From: Methylocystaceae bacterium
Lineage (GTDB): Bacteria; Pseudomonadota; Alphaproteobacteria; Rhizobiales; Beijerinckiaceae
NCBI GenBank assembly: GCA_003152255.1
Contig: PLZT01000595.1
Coordinates: 1-11,863 of the forward strand
DNA: 11,863 nt
Direction of reading: 5' to 3'
In this document: piece by piece, positions 6,706 through 11,863 of the stretch
How positions within the stretch are numbered: the first letter of the stretch is position 1
How the letters are laid out: every line of letters starts with the position of its first letter
Translations under genes and position numbers: made by a program
Notes under the pieces: model-generated
The model's input: the letters and a program-made list of their open reading frames with translations, nothing else
Databases searched by the model: none
What the model was told of the DNA's origin: nothing

Positions 6706-7172
6706 GCGCCGGTCCCTTTCAGGCGGGCGATGCGGGCGTCGAGCTTCGCCATGACGCTTTCATGAGAAAACCACTGCGCCTCGCCGCTGTCGGCGCGCGT
6801 CAGTGATTTTTCGACTTCCCCCCGGAACCAAGCGTCGTGCTCGCCGGCTTCGTGCTTTTGCTTCATGCGCGCGGCCTGATCGGGACGGCGACGCCGATCC
6901 GCGTCCGGCTCGTGATTGAGCGCGTCGACCTCGAAGCGGGCGACACCCAGCTCTTCGCGCACGAAGGTCGCGGCGGTCGCGAGGTTGCGCCACAGGCGCG
7001 GCTTGCGAGCGCGCTGCGCGGCGACGGCGCGTTCGAGGGCGCCGTAGCGCACGAGGATGGCCCAGCCGCCCGGCTGGCCGAGGACGGTCGCGCCGCGAAT
7101 AGCGTGGGCCTCGACGAGGCTCTGAACAGCCTTTCCGTCGATCGTATCGGGCAAGGTGGAGCTGGGGACCAT
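6702..7172 (-). CDS. Antitoxin of the ParE toxin, with an N-terminal ParC-like domain
   Basis: A 156-aa protein overlapping the parE start by 4 bp. Its C-terminal part (about 97-152) has the helical pattern of ParE antitoxins, with KHEAGEHDAWFRGEVEKSL (106-124) and FSHESVMAKLDARI (135-148), which would wrap the toxin. The N-terminal part (11-87), with IDGKAVQSLVEAHAIRGATV, LGQPGGWAIL and REELGVARFEVDALN, closely resembles the small ParC family named from the IncP plasmid RK2 partition region. The protein therefore looks like a fusion of a plasmid-maintenance domain and a toxin-neutralising domain; the N-terminal domain may provide DNA binding for autoregulation. ATG 7172 is used, although its upstream sequence has no strong SD. 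The antitoxin role is firm by linkage; the role of the ParC-like part is unknown. Confidence 0.85.
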   Translation of the reverse strand: MVPSSTLPDTIDGKAVQSLVEAHAIRGATVLGQPGGWAILVRYGALERAVAAQRARKPRLWRNLATAATFVREELGVARFEVDALNHEPDADRRRRPDQAARMKQKHEAGEHDAWFRGEVEKSLTRADSGEAQWFSHESVMAKLDARIARLKGTGA

Positions 7173-7322
7173 TTTTCGGCCATGGAGTTTTAGTGAACGA
7201 CGCAGAATTATTTAGTAGACAGCCGGGAAAGTCCAGCGGCTTCTGCGGTTCCAGTTCCATAACGCCCGTTCAGCGAATTTCGTCATTACGGGCCTCTAAA
7301 CCAGCGACTGTAACGCTCCGAC

Positions 7323-7365
7323 AAGATATCGATTAGATACTTTTATAATATCTAATCGATATCTT
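7323..7365. repeat. Perfect 17-bp AT-rich inverted repeat, candidate partition site or operator
   Basis: The arms aagatatcgattagata (7323-7339) and its exact complement (7349-7365) flank a 9-nt loop, cttttataa. It lies just past the stop codon (7378) of the RHH partition gene. It contains two GATATC cores, and its 11-mer atatcgattag recurs upstream of parA at 8389-8399. Lacking a GC-rich stem and a terminal T run, it is a poor terminator. Repeats on both sides of a parA-RHH cassette suggest a centromere-like site or a binding site for the RHH protein. Confidence 0.65.
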
Positions 7366-7377
7366 TATAATATCCGA

Positions 7378-7644
7378 TTACGATTCCTCGCGCGCCAGCT
7401 TTTCCGCGATCGCCTGTAAAATCCAGGTATTGCGTGGGAGCTTGACTGGGCCAGCGGCGCGGGCTCGCTCAAGACGCTCGAACAGGTCGCTGCTCGGAAA
7501 CTTCAACGGATGCTGAGCCGCTTTGATGACTGAGGCGTCCTCAGCTTTCCTGGCGACGCTCCCGCCCTTTTCGACAAACGCCAGCAACTGGGCCGGGGTT
7601 GCCTCTGTTCCCTTCTCACGGCTCGGCTTACGGCTGATGCTCAT
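7378..7644 (-). CDS. Ribbon-helix-helix partition protein (ParG/omega-like ParA partner)
   Basis: An 88-aa protein starting 4 bp after the parA stop codon, with its ribosome-binding site (AAGGGAG) inside the last parA codons. Residues 1-40 are basic, Ser/Ala-rich and probably flexible. Residues 45-86 fit a ribbon-helix-helix fold: strand HPLKFP, helix SSDLFERLERARAAG, turn PVKLPRNT, helix WILQAIAEKLAREE. Size, flexible N-terminus and position after a small ParA match ParG- and omega-type centromere-binding proteins of type Ib partition systems, whose N-terminal tail stimulates the ATPase. No sequence hallmark is specific enough to name it parG. It probably also represses the operon by binding the palindromes near parA. 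Confidence 0.75.
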   Translation of the reverse strand: MSISRKPSREKGTEATPAQLLAFVEKGGSVARKAEDASVIKAAQHPLKFPSSDLFERLERARAAGPVKLPRNTWILQAIAEKLAREES

Positions 7645-7648
7645 GGGC

Positions 7649-8317
7649 TTATGCTCCCTTCAACTTGGATATTTTTTTGATATCGAAAAGATATCCAAAT
7701 AATTTCCCCACCTCCTCATTGGCCTTCGCGTCATGCGGACGAAGCTCCACAACGGCCAGCCCTTGCGAGGCGGCGTTGGCGAAGGCCTTCCGATTGCCCA
7801 AAGCAGTCGTGATGAACTCCAGCGCCGGCTTGCTGGCTAGAAACTCGGCCGCCTCGGCATTGTCCTTGCCCTGAGCGTCGGCGCGGTTGATGAACGCCAG
7901 CGCACGCAAGTCCGGATTGATGCTCCGCGCCTCCTCAATCAACTCGGCCACTTTGTCGAGCGTCCACACGTCAAATGAGCGCGGCGCGAACGGCACCAGA
8001 TAGGTATCGCAGATCGCCAGCGCGGCACGCTGGCTGGCCGTGTCTCGGCCGCCGGTATCGATGACCACTTCCTGATACTTGTCCGCGAGCCGTTTGACTT
8101 CGGTCAGCACGTTGCGCCCGGTGACGGCGACGCAGGTGTACCCGGCTCCGCCCGGCCGCGTTTCGTTGCGCATAGCGGTGAAGTCGGTTGATGTTTCCTG
8201 GTCGTCGGCATCGACCAGCAAGACGTCGCGGCCGGCGGCGGCGAGCATGACGGTCAGATTTGTGGCGACGGTGGACTTGCCAGAGCCGCCCTTGGTGCCT
8301 CCCACAACGGTGATCAT
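7649..8317 (-). CDS. parA: ParA-family partition ATPase (type Ib, no N-terminal HTH)
   Basis: A 222-aa P-loop ATPase that would segregate the plasmid together with its RHH partner. The deviant Walker A motif KGGSGKST lies at residues 9-16, LLVDADDQ (33-40) supplies the next conserved aspartates, and EVVIDTGGRD (83-92) is the Walker B/switch region. LVPFAPRSFDVWTL (107-120) and ALAFINRAD (139-147) are typical ParA core strands. It lacks the N-terminal DNA-binding region of long type Ia ParA proteins. I start it at ATG 8317 because GGAAGG lies 9 nt upstream and the motif then sits at the usual distance. An ATG six codons earlier (8335) has no good SD and falls inside the operator palindromes. 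It heads a two-gene operon with the RHH protein. Confidence 0.92.
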   Translation of the reverse strand: MITVVGGTKGGSGKSTVATNLTVMLAAAGRDVLLVDADDQETSTDFTAMRNETRPGGAGYTCVAVTGRNVLTEVKRLADKYQEVVIDTGGRDTASQRAALAICDTYLVPFAPRSFDVWTLDKVAELIEEARSINPDLRALAFINRADAQGKDNAEAAEFLASKPALEFITTALGNRKAFANAASQGLAVVELRPHDAKANEEVGKLFGYLFDIKKISKLKGA

Positions 8318-8320
8318 ACC

Positions 8321-8399
8321 GGATATCCTTCCCATCTCTGATTCATATGGAAAGGATATCCTAAAGATATGAATTTAACATCCGATTAATATCGATTAG
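8321..8399 (-). promoter_or_regulatory. parA operator region with nested palindromes
   Basis: Two identical 8-bp palindromes, ggatatcc, lie at 8321-8328 and 8354-8361, starting 33 bp apart (about three helical turns). The second is the centre of a larger symmetric element: attcatat (8341-8348), 5 bp, ggatatcc, 5 bp, atatgaat (8367-8374). Further out, 8389-8399 repeats the 11-mer atatcgattag found in the inverted repeat downstream of the operon. Their position over the parA leader fits autorepression by the RHH protein, with or without ParA. Symmetry is seen; binding is inferred. Confidence 0.65.
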
Positions 8400-8400
8400 G

Positions 8401-8722
8401 AATCTTAAATGGCCAGGCTGTGGCTGCACGAGCCCCACATAATGGGACGCCTGCGTATCAGCAACTTTGGCCCTCGATCGAAGCGCTGGCAGAATCCAAA
8501 ATCGTCATGCGGGAAGGGTGGCCGCGCGACATGCTTTTGAAAATATCTTTTGCATAGCGCGAGGCCTTGGAAACGCTGGGGCAGCGGAACCATGCAAAAG
8601 GTTTGATATCTGCACGTTAAGCGCAAAATGGCGCTCTCCTCGTCGGCATGTCCGCTACCGAATGGACTACAGACGGCAAAACCGCGTGCTCCGTCCCCGC
8701 AGCTCATGGCGCTAAATGCCGA
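8401..8722. other. Gene-free stretch between the parA operator and the group II intron
   Basis: No confident gene. One plus-strand frame without an initiator, about 8395-8555, reads like a protein tail (ALAESKIVMREGWPRDML, then LKISFA and a TAG stop). It could be a decayed gene remnant but matches nothing I recognise. The sequence at 8712-8722 would be the 3' exon of the intron. Confidence 0.3.
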
Positions 8723-9412
8723 GTAGGCCCGGGGAATTTCACCCCGAGCCTCTCACAGAACCGGACTTGATACTCTCGCATCATCCGGCTCGTGCCATCG
8801 CACGAAGGCTGCCGCCTTCCGCTGAACCGTTGGACTCCTCCCAGCATGACCGGTTGGTCCAATTTCAACGGCGATGACCTGCCCCCTTCGCTCCACGAGC
8901 ATTACACCCGCTTCCTAGCTACTACGGAGCAGTCCGCCCCTCGCCAGCGCATCGGTACTTTCGGCCTCGCGGTGGGAGCCGCTTGCGCCTTTTCCCTTGG
9001 CATCGCAGGCAAGGTTCTCACGTTCCATACAAGAGCCTGATTGAGCTTCGCGCCGCCCTACATGCCGGATGCCGCTTGGGCAGTCTCAGGGCGTCCCCCA
9101 AGCTGATCCCGGAGGAAGGGTCACTCCCCGGTTCTGACATCGCCTAATCCGCTTTCGACACTTCATCGACGGTTTGCTTGCGCTCGCCTCTCTCAATCGT
9201 GCCTGCCGAAATCTTGTTCCGACTTTTCCGCAACGTTCACCACCATCGCTTTTGTCGACAGCAGCTTGCGGCGGCTTGAGATCAACACCTGATTGCCGAC
9301 CTCGAAGGGCCTTCCTTCATCTCTCATACAGTTGCGCGCCGCCGTTTGGACCGGCGACGCTCGTGACACAAGACCCAAGTCGGACCTTCCGCATCGATTT
9401 CGATGCCCGCAC
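8723..9412 (-). ncRNA. ORF-less group II intron RNA
   Basis: Read on the minus strand, 8791-8758 is a 34-nt domain V hairpin: GAGCCGGATG, ATGC-GAGA-GTAT, then AAGTCCGGTTC. It is followed by a domain VI-like stem, GGCTCGGGG/CCCCGGGCC, and a 3' end at CCTAC (8723). Upstream, blocks that I recall from proteobacterial group II introns occur in the usual order: GTGAACGTTGCGGAAAAGTC (9240-9221), TCTTGTATGGAACGTGAGAA (9034-9015) and GGTGTAATGCTCGTGGAGCGAAGGGG (about 8909-8883). A GTGCG 5' boundary fits at 9412. The GGGAGGAGTCC that normally acts as ribosome-binding site of the intron-encoded reverse transcriptase remains (8842-8832), but only about 40 nt separate it from domain V, so the maturase gene is missing. 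The conventional bulged A 7-8 nt before the 3' end is not visible. Exact ends are inferred. Confidence 0.8.
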
Positions 9413-9471
9413 CTTCAGAGGCCTTCCCCGGACCGATCTCACGGCCCCACAAAGTCTGCACGATCAAAGGG

Positions 9472-10563
9472 TCACAACGTCGGCACTCGCGCCGCGCGCA
9501 GATTTTCCCGAGCGAGATGCACGAGCATTTCGCTCGTCGCTTCGTCTGACAACCAGTTGTCGACGCGGGGATGCCTCATCTTGGATCGCGGACTACCTTG
9601 GTAAATCTTGTAACAGGCAGCAAGATATTGTGGCAGGTTCAGGAAGTCGCCTACGCCTGCGGAAATGTGGTAGTTGTGCAATTTAAACAGATAACTTCCA
9701 GGCACCCCCAAGCGTTCGGCAATGGGCGGATAAATGGGGAAAATCTCGCTGCGTGCGAGATCGTGAATAGCGTAATATTCGAAGTCGAGTTCCCGCGCTG
9801 TCAATCCAGCTTTGGCGAAGAGCTTCTTGGCGATATCGAAGAGCACAAAGCCCTTCGGGTGAACGGAGCTATACATGAAGACGCCGCGCCGCGCCCAGGT
9901 CAGCAGCTCGAAACTCAGATCCATGTCGAAGTTCAGCTTCGCGTAATTAAAGAGTTCGTGCGCTGCGCCGTCCCACATGTTCAAATAGCCGACGGCTTCA
10001 AAAACATTTTGATTGAACAACGCATTGGCTTCTTCCAGCGAGAGGCCCTTGTGGTAAGCGAAAACGCCCAACGCGGACTGATACGGTCCGAGCGGACCAT
10101 CCAGTTGTGCGTTATTATGCGTCTCGTCGAGCAAATAGATGAGATCAGGATGAAAGGCCTGAAAAGTTATGGCTGGAAACAAGATCAAATTGTCGAAGAG
10201 GGCGCGCAGTTCGTGGATGCCGCCGTTCTTGAGATGACCGGGCGGAAATTCATGCGAAAAAACGTAATCATAATTACTCAAGGTCTTCGCAAACAACTCA
10301 ATCGTAGCGAATGATTTTCCGATCGCCGAAAAATGATCGACCGTCGCGCTAGGATCGAGCAGCTTCATCGCATAGGCGACGCCGTAGGCCTGGCAGTTGC
10401 CGATGACGGCAATGCGCGGCCCGGTTCGAGCTTGGGGCACCCCTAACAATTTAGCGAGATGGGGCGCGATCAGATTGCGATGCCAGGAGCGTATGATTTG
10501 TTTGTCTATTTGCGAAAACATGAGGGCTTTGCCATAGGGAATTCCGTAAGCCAAGGGCGACAT
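9472..10563 (-). CDS. WcbI-type polysaccharide biosynthesis putative acetyltransferase
   Basis: A 363-aa protein from ATG 10563, which has a weak AGG upstream; a GTG at 10590 (372 aa) and an ATG at 10521 are alternatives. The diagnostic motif is RIAVIGNCQAYGVAYAMKLL, with GNCQ at 55-58: an N-terminal strand followed by G-N-C-Q, as in WcbI of the Burkholderia pseudomallei capsule locus, a CoA-binding putative acetyltransferase. Other features are DYVFSHEFPPGH (about 99-110) and SSVHPKGFVLFDIAKKL (about 232-248), where H-P-x-G could contribute to the active site. It has no signal peptide or membrane segment, so it is cytosolic. It diverges from a GSCFA-family gene, suggesting shared control and joint modification of a surface polysaccharide or glycolipid. 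The substrate is unknown. Its GC content looks lower than that of the mobilization genes, suggesting separate acquisition. Confidence 0.82.
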   Translation of the reverse strand: MSPLAYGIPYGKALMFSQIDKQIIRSWHRNLIAPHLAKLLGVPQARTGPRIAVIGNCQAYGVAYAMKLLDPSATVDHFSAIGKSFATIELFAKTLSNYDYVFSHEFPPGHLKNGGIHELRALFDNLILFPAITFQAFHPDLIYLLDETHNNAQLDGPLGPYQSALGVFAYHKGLSLEEANALFNQNVFEAVGYLNMWDGAAHELFNYAKLNFDMDLSFELLTWARRGVFMYSSVHPKGFVLFDIAKKLFAKAGLTARELDFEYYAIHDLARSEIFPIYPPIAERLGVPGSYLFKLHNYHISAGVGDFLNLPQYLAACYKIYQGSPRSKMRHPRVDNWLSDEATSEMLVHLARENLRAARVPTL

Positions 10564-10619
10564 CCTGTCGCCTGCGGCGGTGGATGACACGCCGCCGGGC
10601 GACGTTTATGTTCTTAGTG

Positions 10620-10637
10620 GCAAAATAATAATTTTGC
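10620..10637. promoter_or_regulatory. AT-rich inverted repeat in the wcbI-like/GSCFA divergent promoter region
   Basis: A perfect 7-bp inverted repeat, gcaaaat (10620-10626) / attttgc (10631-10637) with loop AATA, lies in the short gap between the two divergent genes. Its position allows it to control both, as an operator or simply as AT-rich promoter DNA. I cannot assign -35/-10 boxes confidently. Confidence 0.35.
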
Positions 10638-10674
10638 GAGGGCAAGGCAAATAGTCCAGATGGAGACCAAACTC

Positions 10675-11742
10675 ATGGCGGAGAATCCGTACAGCTCACT
10701 GCCAGACCATCGTTTCTGGCGTAAGGCAGTGACGGCAGTGCCGCCGTTCGCGCTCGATCCCGTCATTGCAACGCCCTTCAGGATTTCGCGAGAAGACAAA
10801 GTGGCGACGGCCGGCAGTTGCTTTGCGCAGGAGATCGCCCACCGCCTGCAATCAAGCGGCTTTCACTATTATCTCGCGGAGCAACCGCCGCAAGGCGTGT
10901 CGGCGGCGGAAGCTGAGCGGCGCAATTACTCAATGTATTCCTGCCGCTATGGCAACCTCTACACGACCTTGCAATTCCTGCAGTTGGTCGACCGCGCCTA
11001 TGGTCATTTCAAACCGGAGTTGGACTTTTGGACCCGCCCAGAGGACGGCCGCTTCGTCGATCCCTTTCGGCCGCGGATCGAGCCCGACGGCTACGCCACC
11101 GCCGAAGAAATGCGCGCCGACCGCGAGAAGCATCTCGCCGCCGTGCGCCATATGATCGAGACAATGGACGTCTTCGTCTTCACCTTCGGCCACACGGAAA
11201 CCTGGCGTCACAAGAAAGACGGAGCCATTCTACAGCTTGCGCCGGGAGTCGCGGGCGGCGAGTGGGACCCAGAAGTCTATGAATTCTATAATATGACCGT
11301 CACCGAGGTTATCCGCGATTTCCTCACCGCGATCGACAAGATTCGCGCCATCAATCCGAAGGTGCGCATCGTTATCAGCGTGTCGCCTGTGGGCATCATC
11401 GCGACTTACGAAGATCGGCACGTCATCGAGTCCAATTGCGCTGTCAAGGCAATCCTACGCGCGGCTGCCGACGAGATCAAACGCTCACGGCCCGACATCG
11501 CCTATTTTCCATCCTACGATCTTGCGACAGTCTCGCCCAACGTCAGCCGGTTTTACAGAGACGACACGCGCAGAATAACGTCAATCGGCATCGACCAAAC
11601 TATGCGTATTTTCTTCGACCATCTCACCGAGCAGGCTACGTCTTCGCGCACCGCAGTCGCGGGGATGAAAATCGACGTCCACGCCGAGGCCGAGAGCAAC
11701 TCCAGGGTCGTTTGCGACGAAGAAGCGATCGAATCTGCTTGA
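10675..11742 (+). CDS. GSCFA-family protein (SGNH-like putative acyl esterase/transferase)
   Basis: A 355-aa protein starting at ATG 10675, which has GGAG 9 nt upstream; an in-frame ATG at 10660 lacks this. The start NPYSSLPDHRFWRKAV is typical of the family. The name-giving motif GSCFA is at 47-51 (KVATAGSCFAQEIAHRL), where the serine is the presumed nucleophile. Further conserved blocks are YSCRYGNLYT (88-97), FTFGHTETW (169-177), ISVSPVG (234-240) and YFPSYD (277-282). No signal peptide is visible. The C-terminal block expected to carry a D-x-x-H acid/base pair instead reads FYRDDTRRITSIG (293-305) with no histidine, which may be a trait of this subfamily. GSCFA proteins are poorly characterised and resemble SGNH hydrolases. 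Pairing with a WcbI-like acetyltransferase suggests polysaccharide acyl modification. Confidence 0.88.
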   Translation: MAENPYSSLPDHRFWRKAVTAVPPFALDPVIATPFRISREDKVATAGSCFAQEIAHRLQSSGFHYYLAEQPPQGVSAAEAERRNYSMYSCRYGNLYTTLQFLQLVDRAYGHFKPELDFWTRPEDGRFVDPFRPRIEPDGYATAEEMRADREKHLAAVRHMIETMDVFVFTFGHTETWRHKKDGAILQLAPGVAGGEWDPEVYEFYNMTVTEVIRDFLTAIDKIRAINPKVRIVISVSPVGIIATYEDRHVIESNCAVKAILRAAADEIKRSRPDIAYFPSYDLATVSPNVSRFYRDDTRRITSIGIDQTMRIFFDHLTEQATSSRTAVAGMKIDVHAEAESNSRVVCDEEAIESA

Positions 11743-11841
11743 AGGCTTATCCCTCAGCTTCCGGGCCTACCAAATATGGTGACAAGCGTCGCTTCGACCG
11801 CTAAGAACAAAGCAGGAACAATCTTGCCTCCGAGGCCCGTC

Positions 11842-11863
11842 ATGCCAGATTTCCCGACTTCCC
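11842..11863 (+). CDS. Possible start of a gene truncated by the window end
   Basis: An ATG at 11842 is preceded by GAGG with a 6-nt spacer, a good ribosome-binding arrangement, and the frame stays open for the seven codons left in the window (MPDFPTS). It lies 100 bp after the GSCFA gene in the same direction and could be a further member of that unit. Too little sequence is present to say more. Confidence 0.25.

Noticed and set aside
6760..7260. Alternative minus-strand frame overlapping the antitoxin, beginning MELEPQKPLDF
   Set aside because: After about 40 residues it becomes an Arg-rich shadow of the antitoxin frame, which has the ParC-like and antitoxin motifs and the ATGA coupling to parE.
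7665..7698. ttggatat / atatccaa inverted repeat (7665-7672 / 7691-7698) with extra GATATC cores at the parA 3' end
   Set aside because: It lies inside the parA coding sequence and its short AT-rich arms could follow from codons; kept only as a possible extra binding site, not listed as a feature.
8405..8707. Minus-strand open frame of 100 codons between the intron and parA
   Set aside because: The translation has no recognisable domain, and the start lies in presumed 3' exon sequence with no good SD.
8792..9686. Open frames across the intron (8792-9040, 9174-9686, 9193-9378, 9293-9604)
   Set aside because: They run through structured intron RNA or the end of the WcbI-like gene; none resembles a reverse transcriptase or maturase.
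9571..10314. Plus-strand open frame of 247 codons opposite the WcbI-like gene
   Set aside because: The minus-strand frame has the GNCQ motif and full-length family features; the plus-strand frame has no motif.

Overview
The window looks like part of a mobilizable plasmid, or an integrated copy of one, from a high-GC alphaproteobacterium, probably Hyphomicrobiales (Rhizobiales). This is inferred from a TraA-like MOBQ relaxase with a RecD-type helicase, a TraD-like relaxosome protein, a conserved winged-helix protein that I recall from rhizobial and methylotroph accessory DNA, and a rhizobial-type GSCFA/WcbI pair. No rRNA, tRNA or CRISPR array is visible.

Layout, left to right. Positions 1-548 hold no gene I can support. 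Positions 549-4118 (minus) are a mobilization operon: the 950-aa relaxase-helicase, then a membrane-anchored coiled-coil protein. Just beyond the relaxase start is a very clear origin of transfer (4169-4198) with an RSF1010-type inverted repeat and nic sequence. Diverging from it at 4402-4779 (plus) is a small TraD/MobC-like gene. Convergent with that is a winged-helix protein (4869-5651, minus). An operator-like palindrome, a promoter-like element and a tandem hairpin/terminator (5722-5836) lie between it and a second, RepL-like winged-helix gene (5969-6409, plus), which may be leaderless and is the best candidate for a replication initiator or copy-control protein.

Positions 6415-8400 form a stability region, all on the minus strand. 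It has a ParE toxin overlapped by an antitoxin that carries an N-terminal ParC-like domain, then a small ParA ATPase with a ribbon-helix-helix partner. AT-rich GATATC-containing palindromes sit on both sides of parA-RHH, as expected for operator and centromere DNA.

Positions 8723-9412 (minus) read as a group II intron RNA of about 690 nt. It has a 34-nt domain V, a plausible GTGCG 5' end and the ribosome-binding site that normally precedes the maturase gene, but no maturase. It lies 59 bp downstream of a WcbI-type gene (9472-10563, minus), which diverges from a GSCFA-family gene (10675-11742, plus). These two are probably cargo for modifying a surface polysaccharide or another cell-surface molecule.

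Together the left two thirds carry transfer (oriT, relaxase, accessory proteins), probable replication or copy control, a toxin-antitoxin system and partition. The right third carries cargo interrupted by a retroelement relic. No type IV secretion or coupling-protein gene is visible, so transfer would depend on a helper for everything outside this window.
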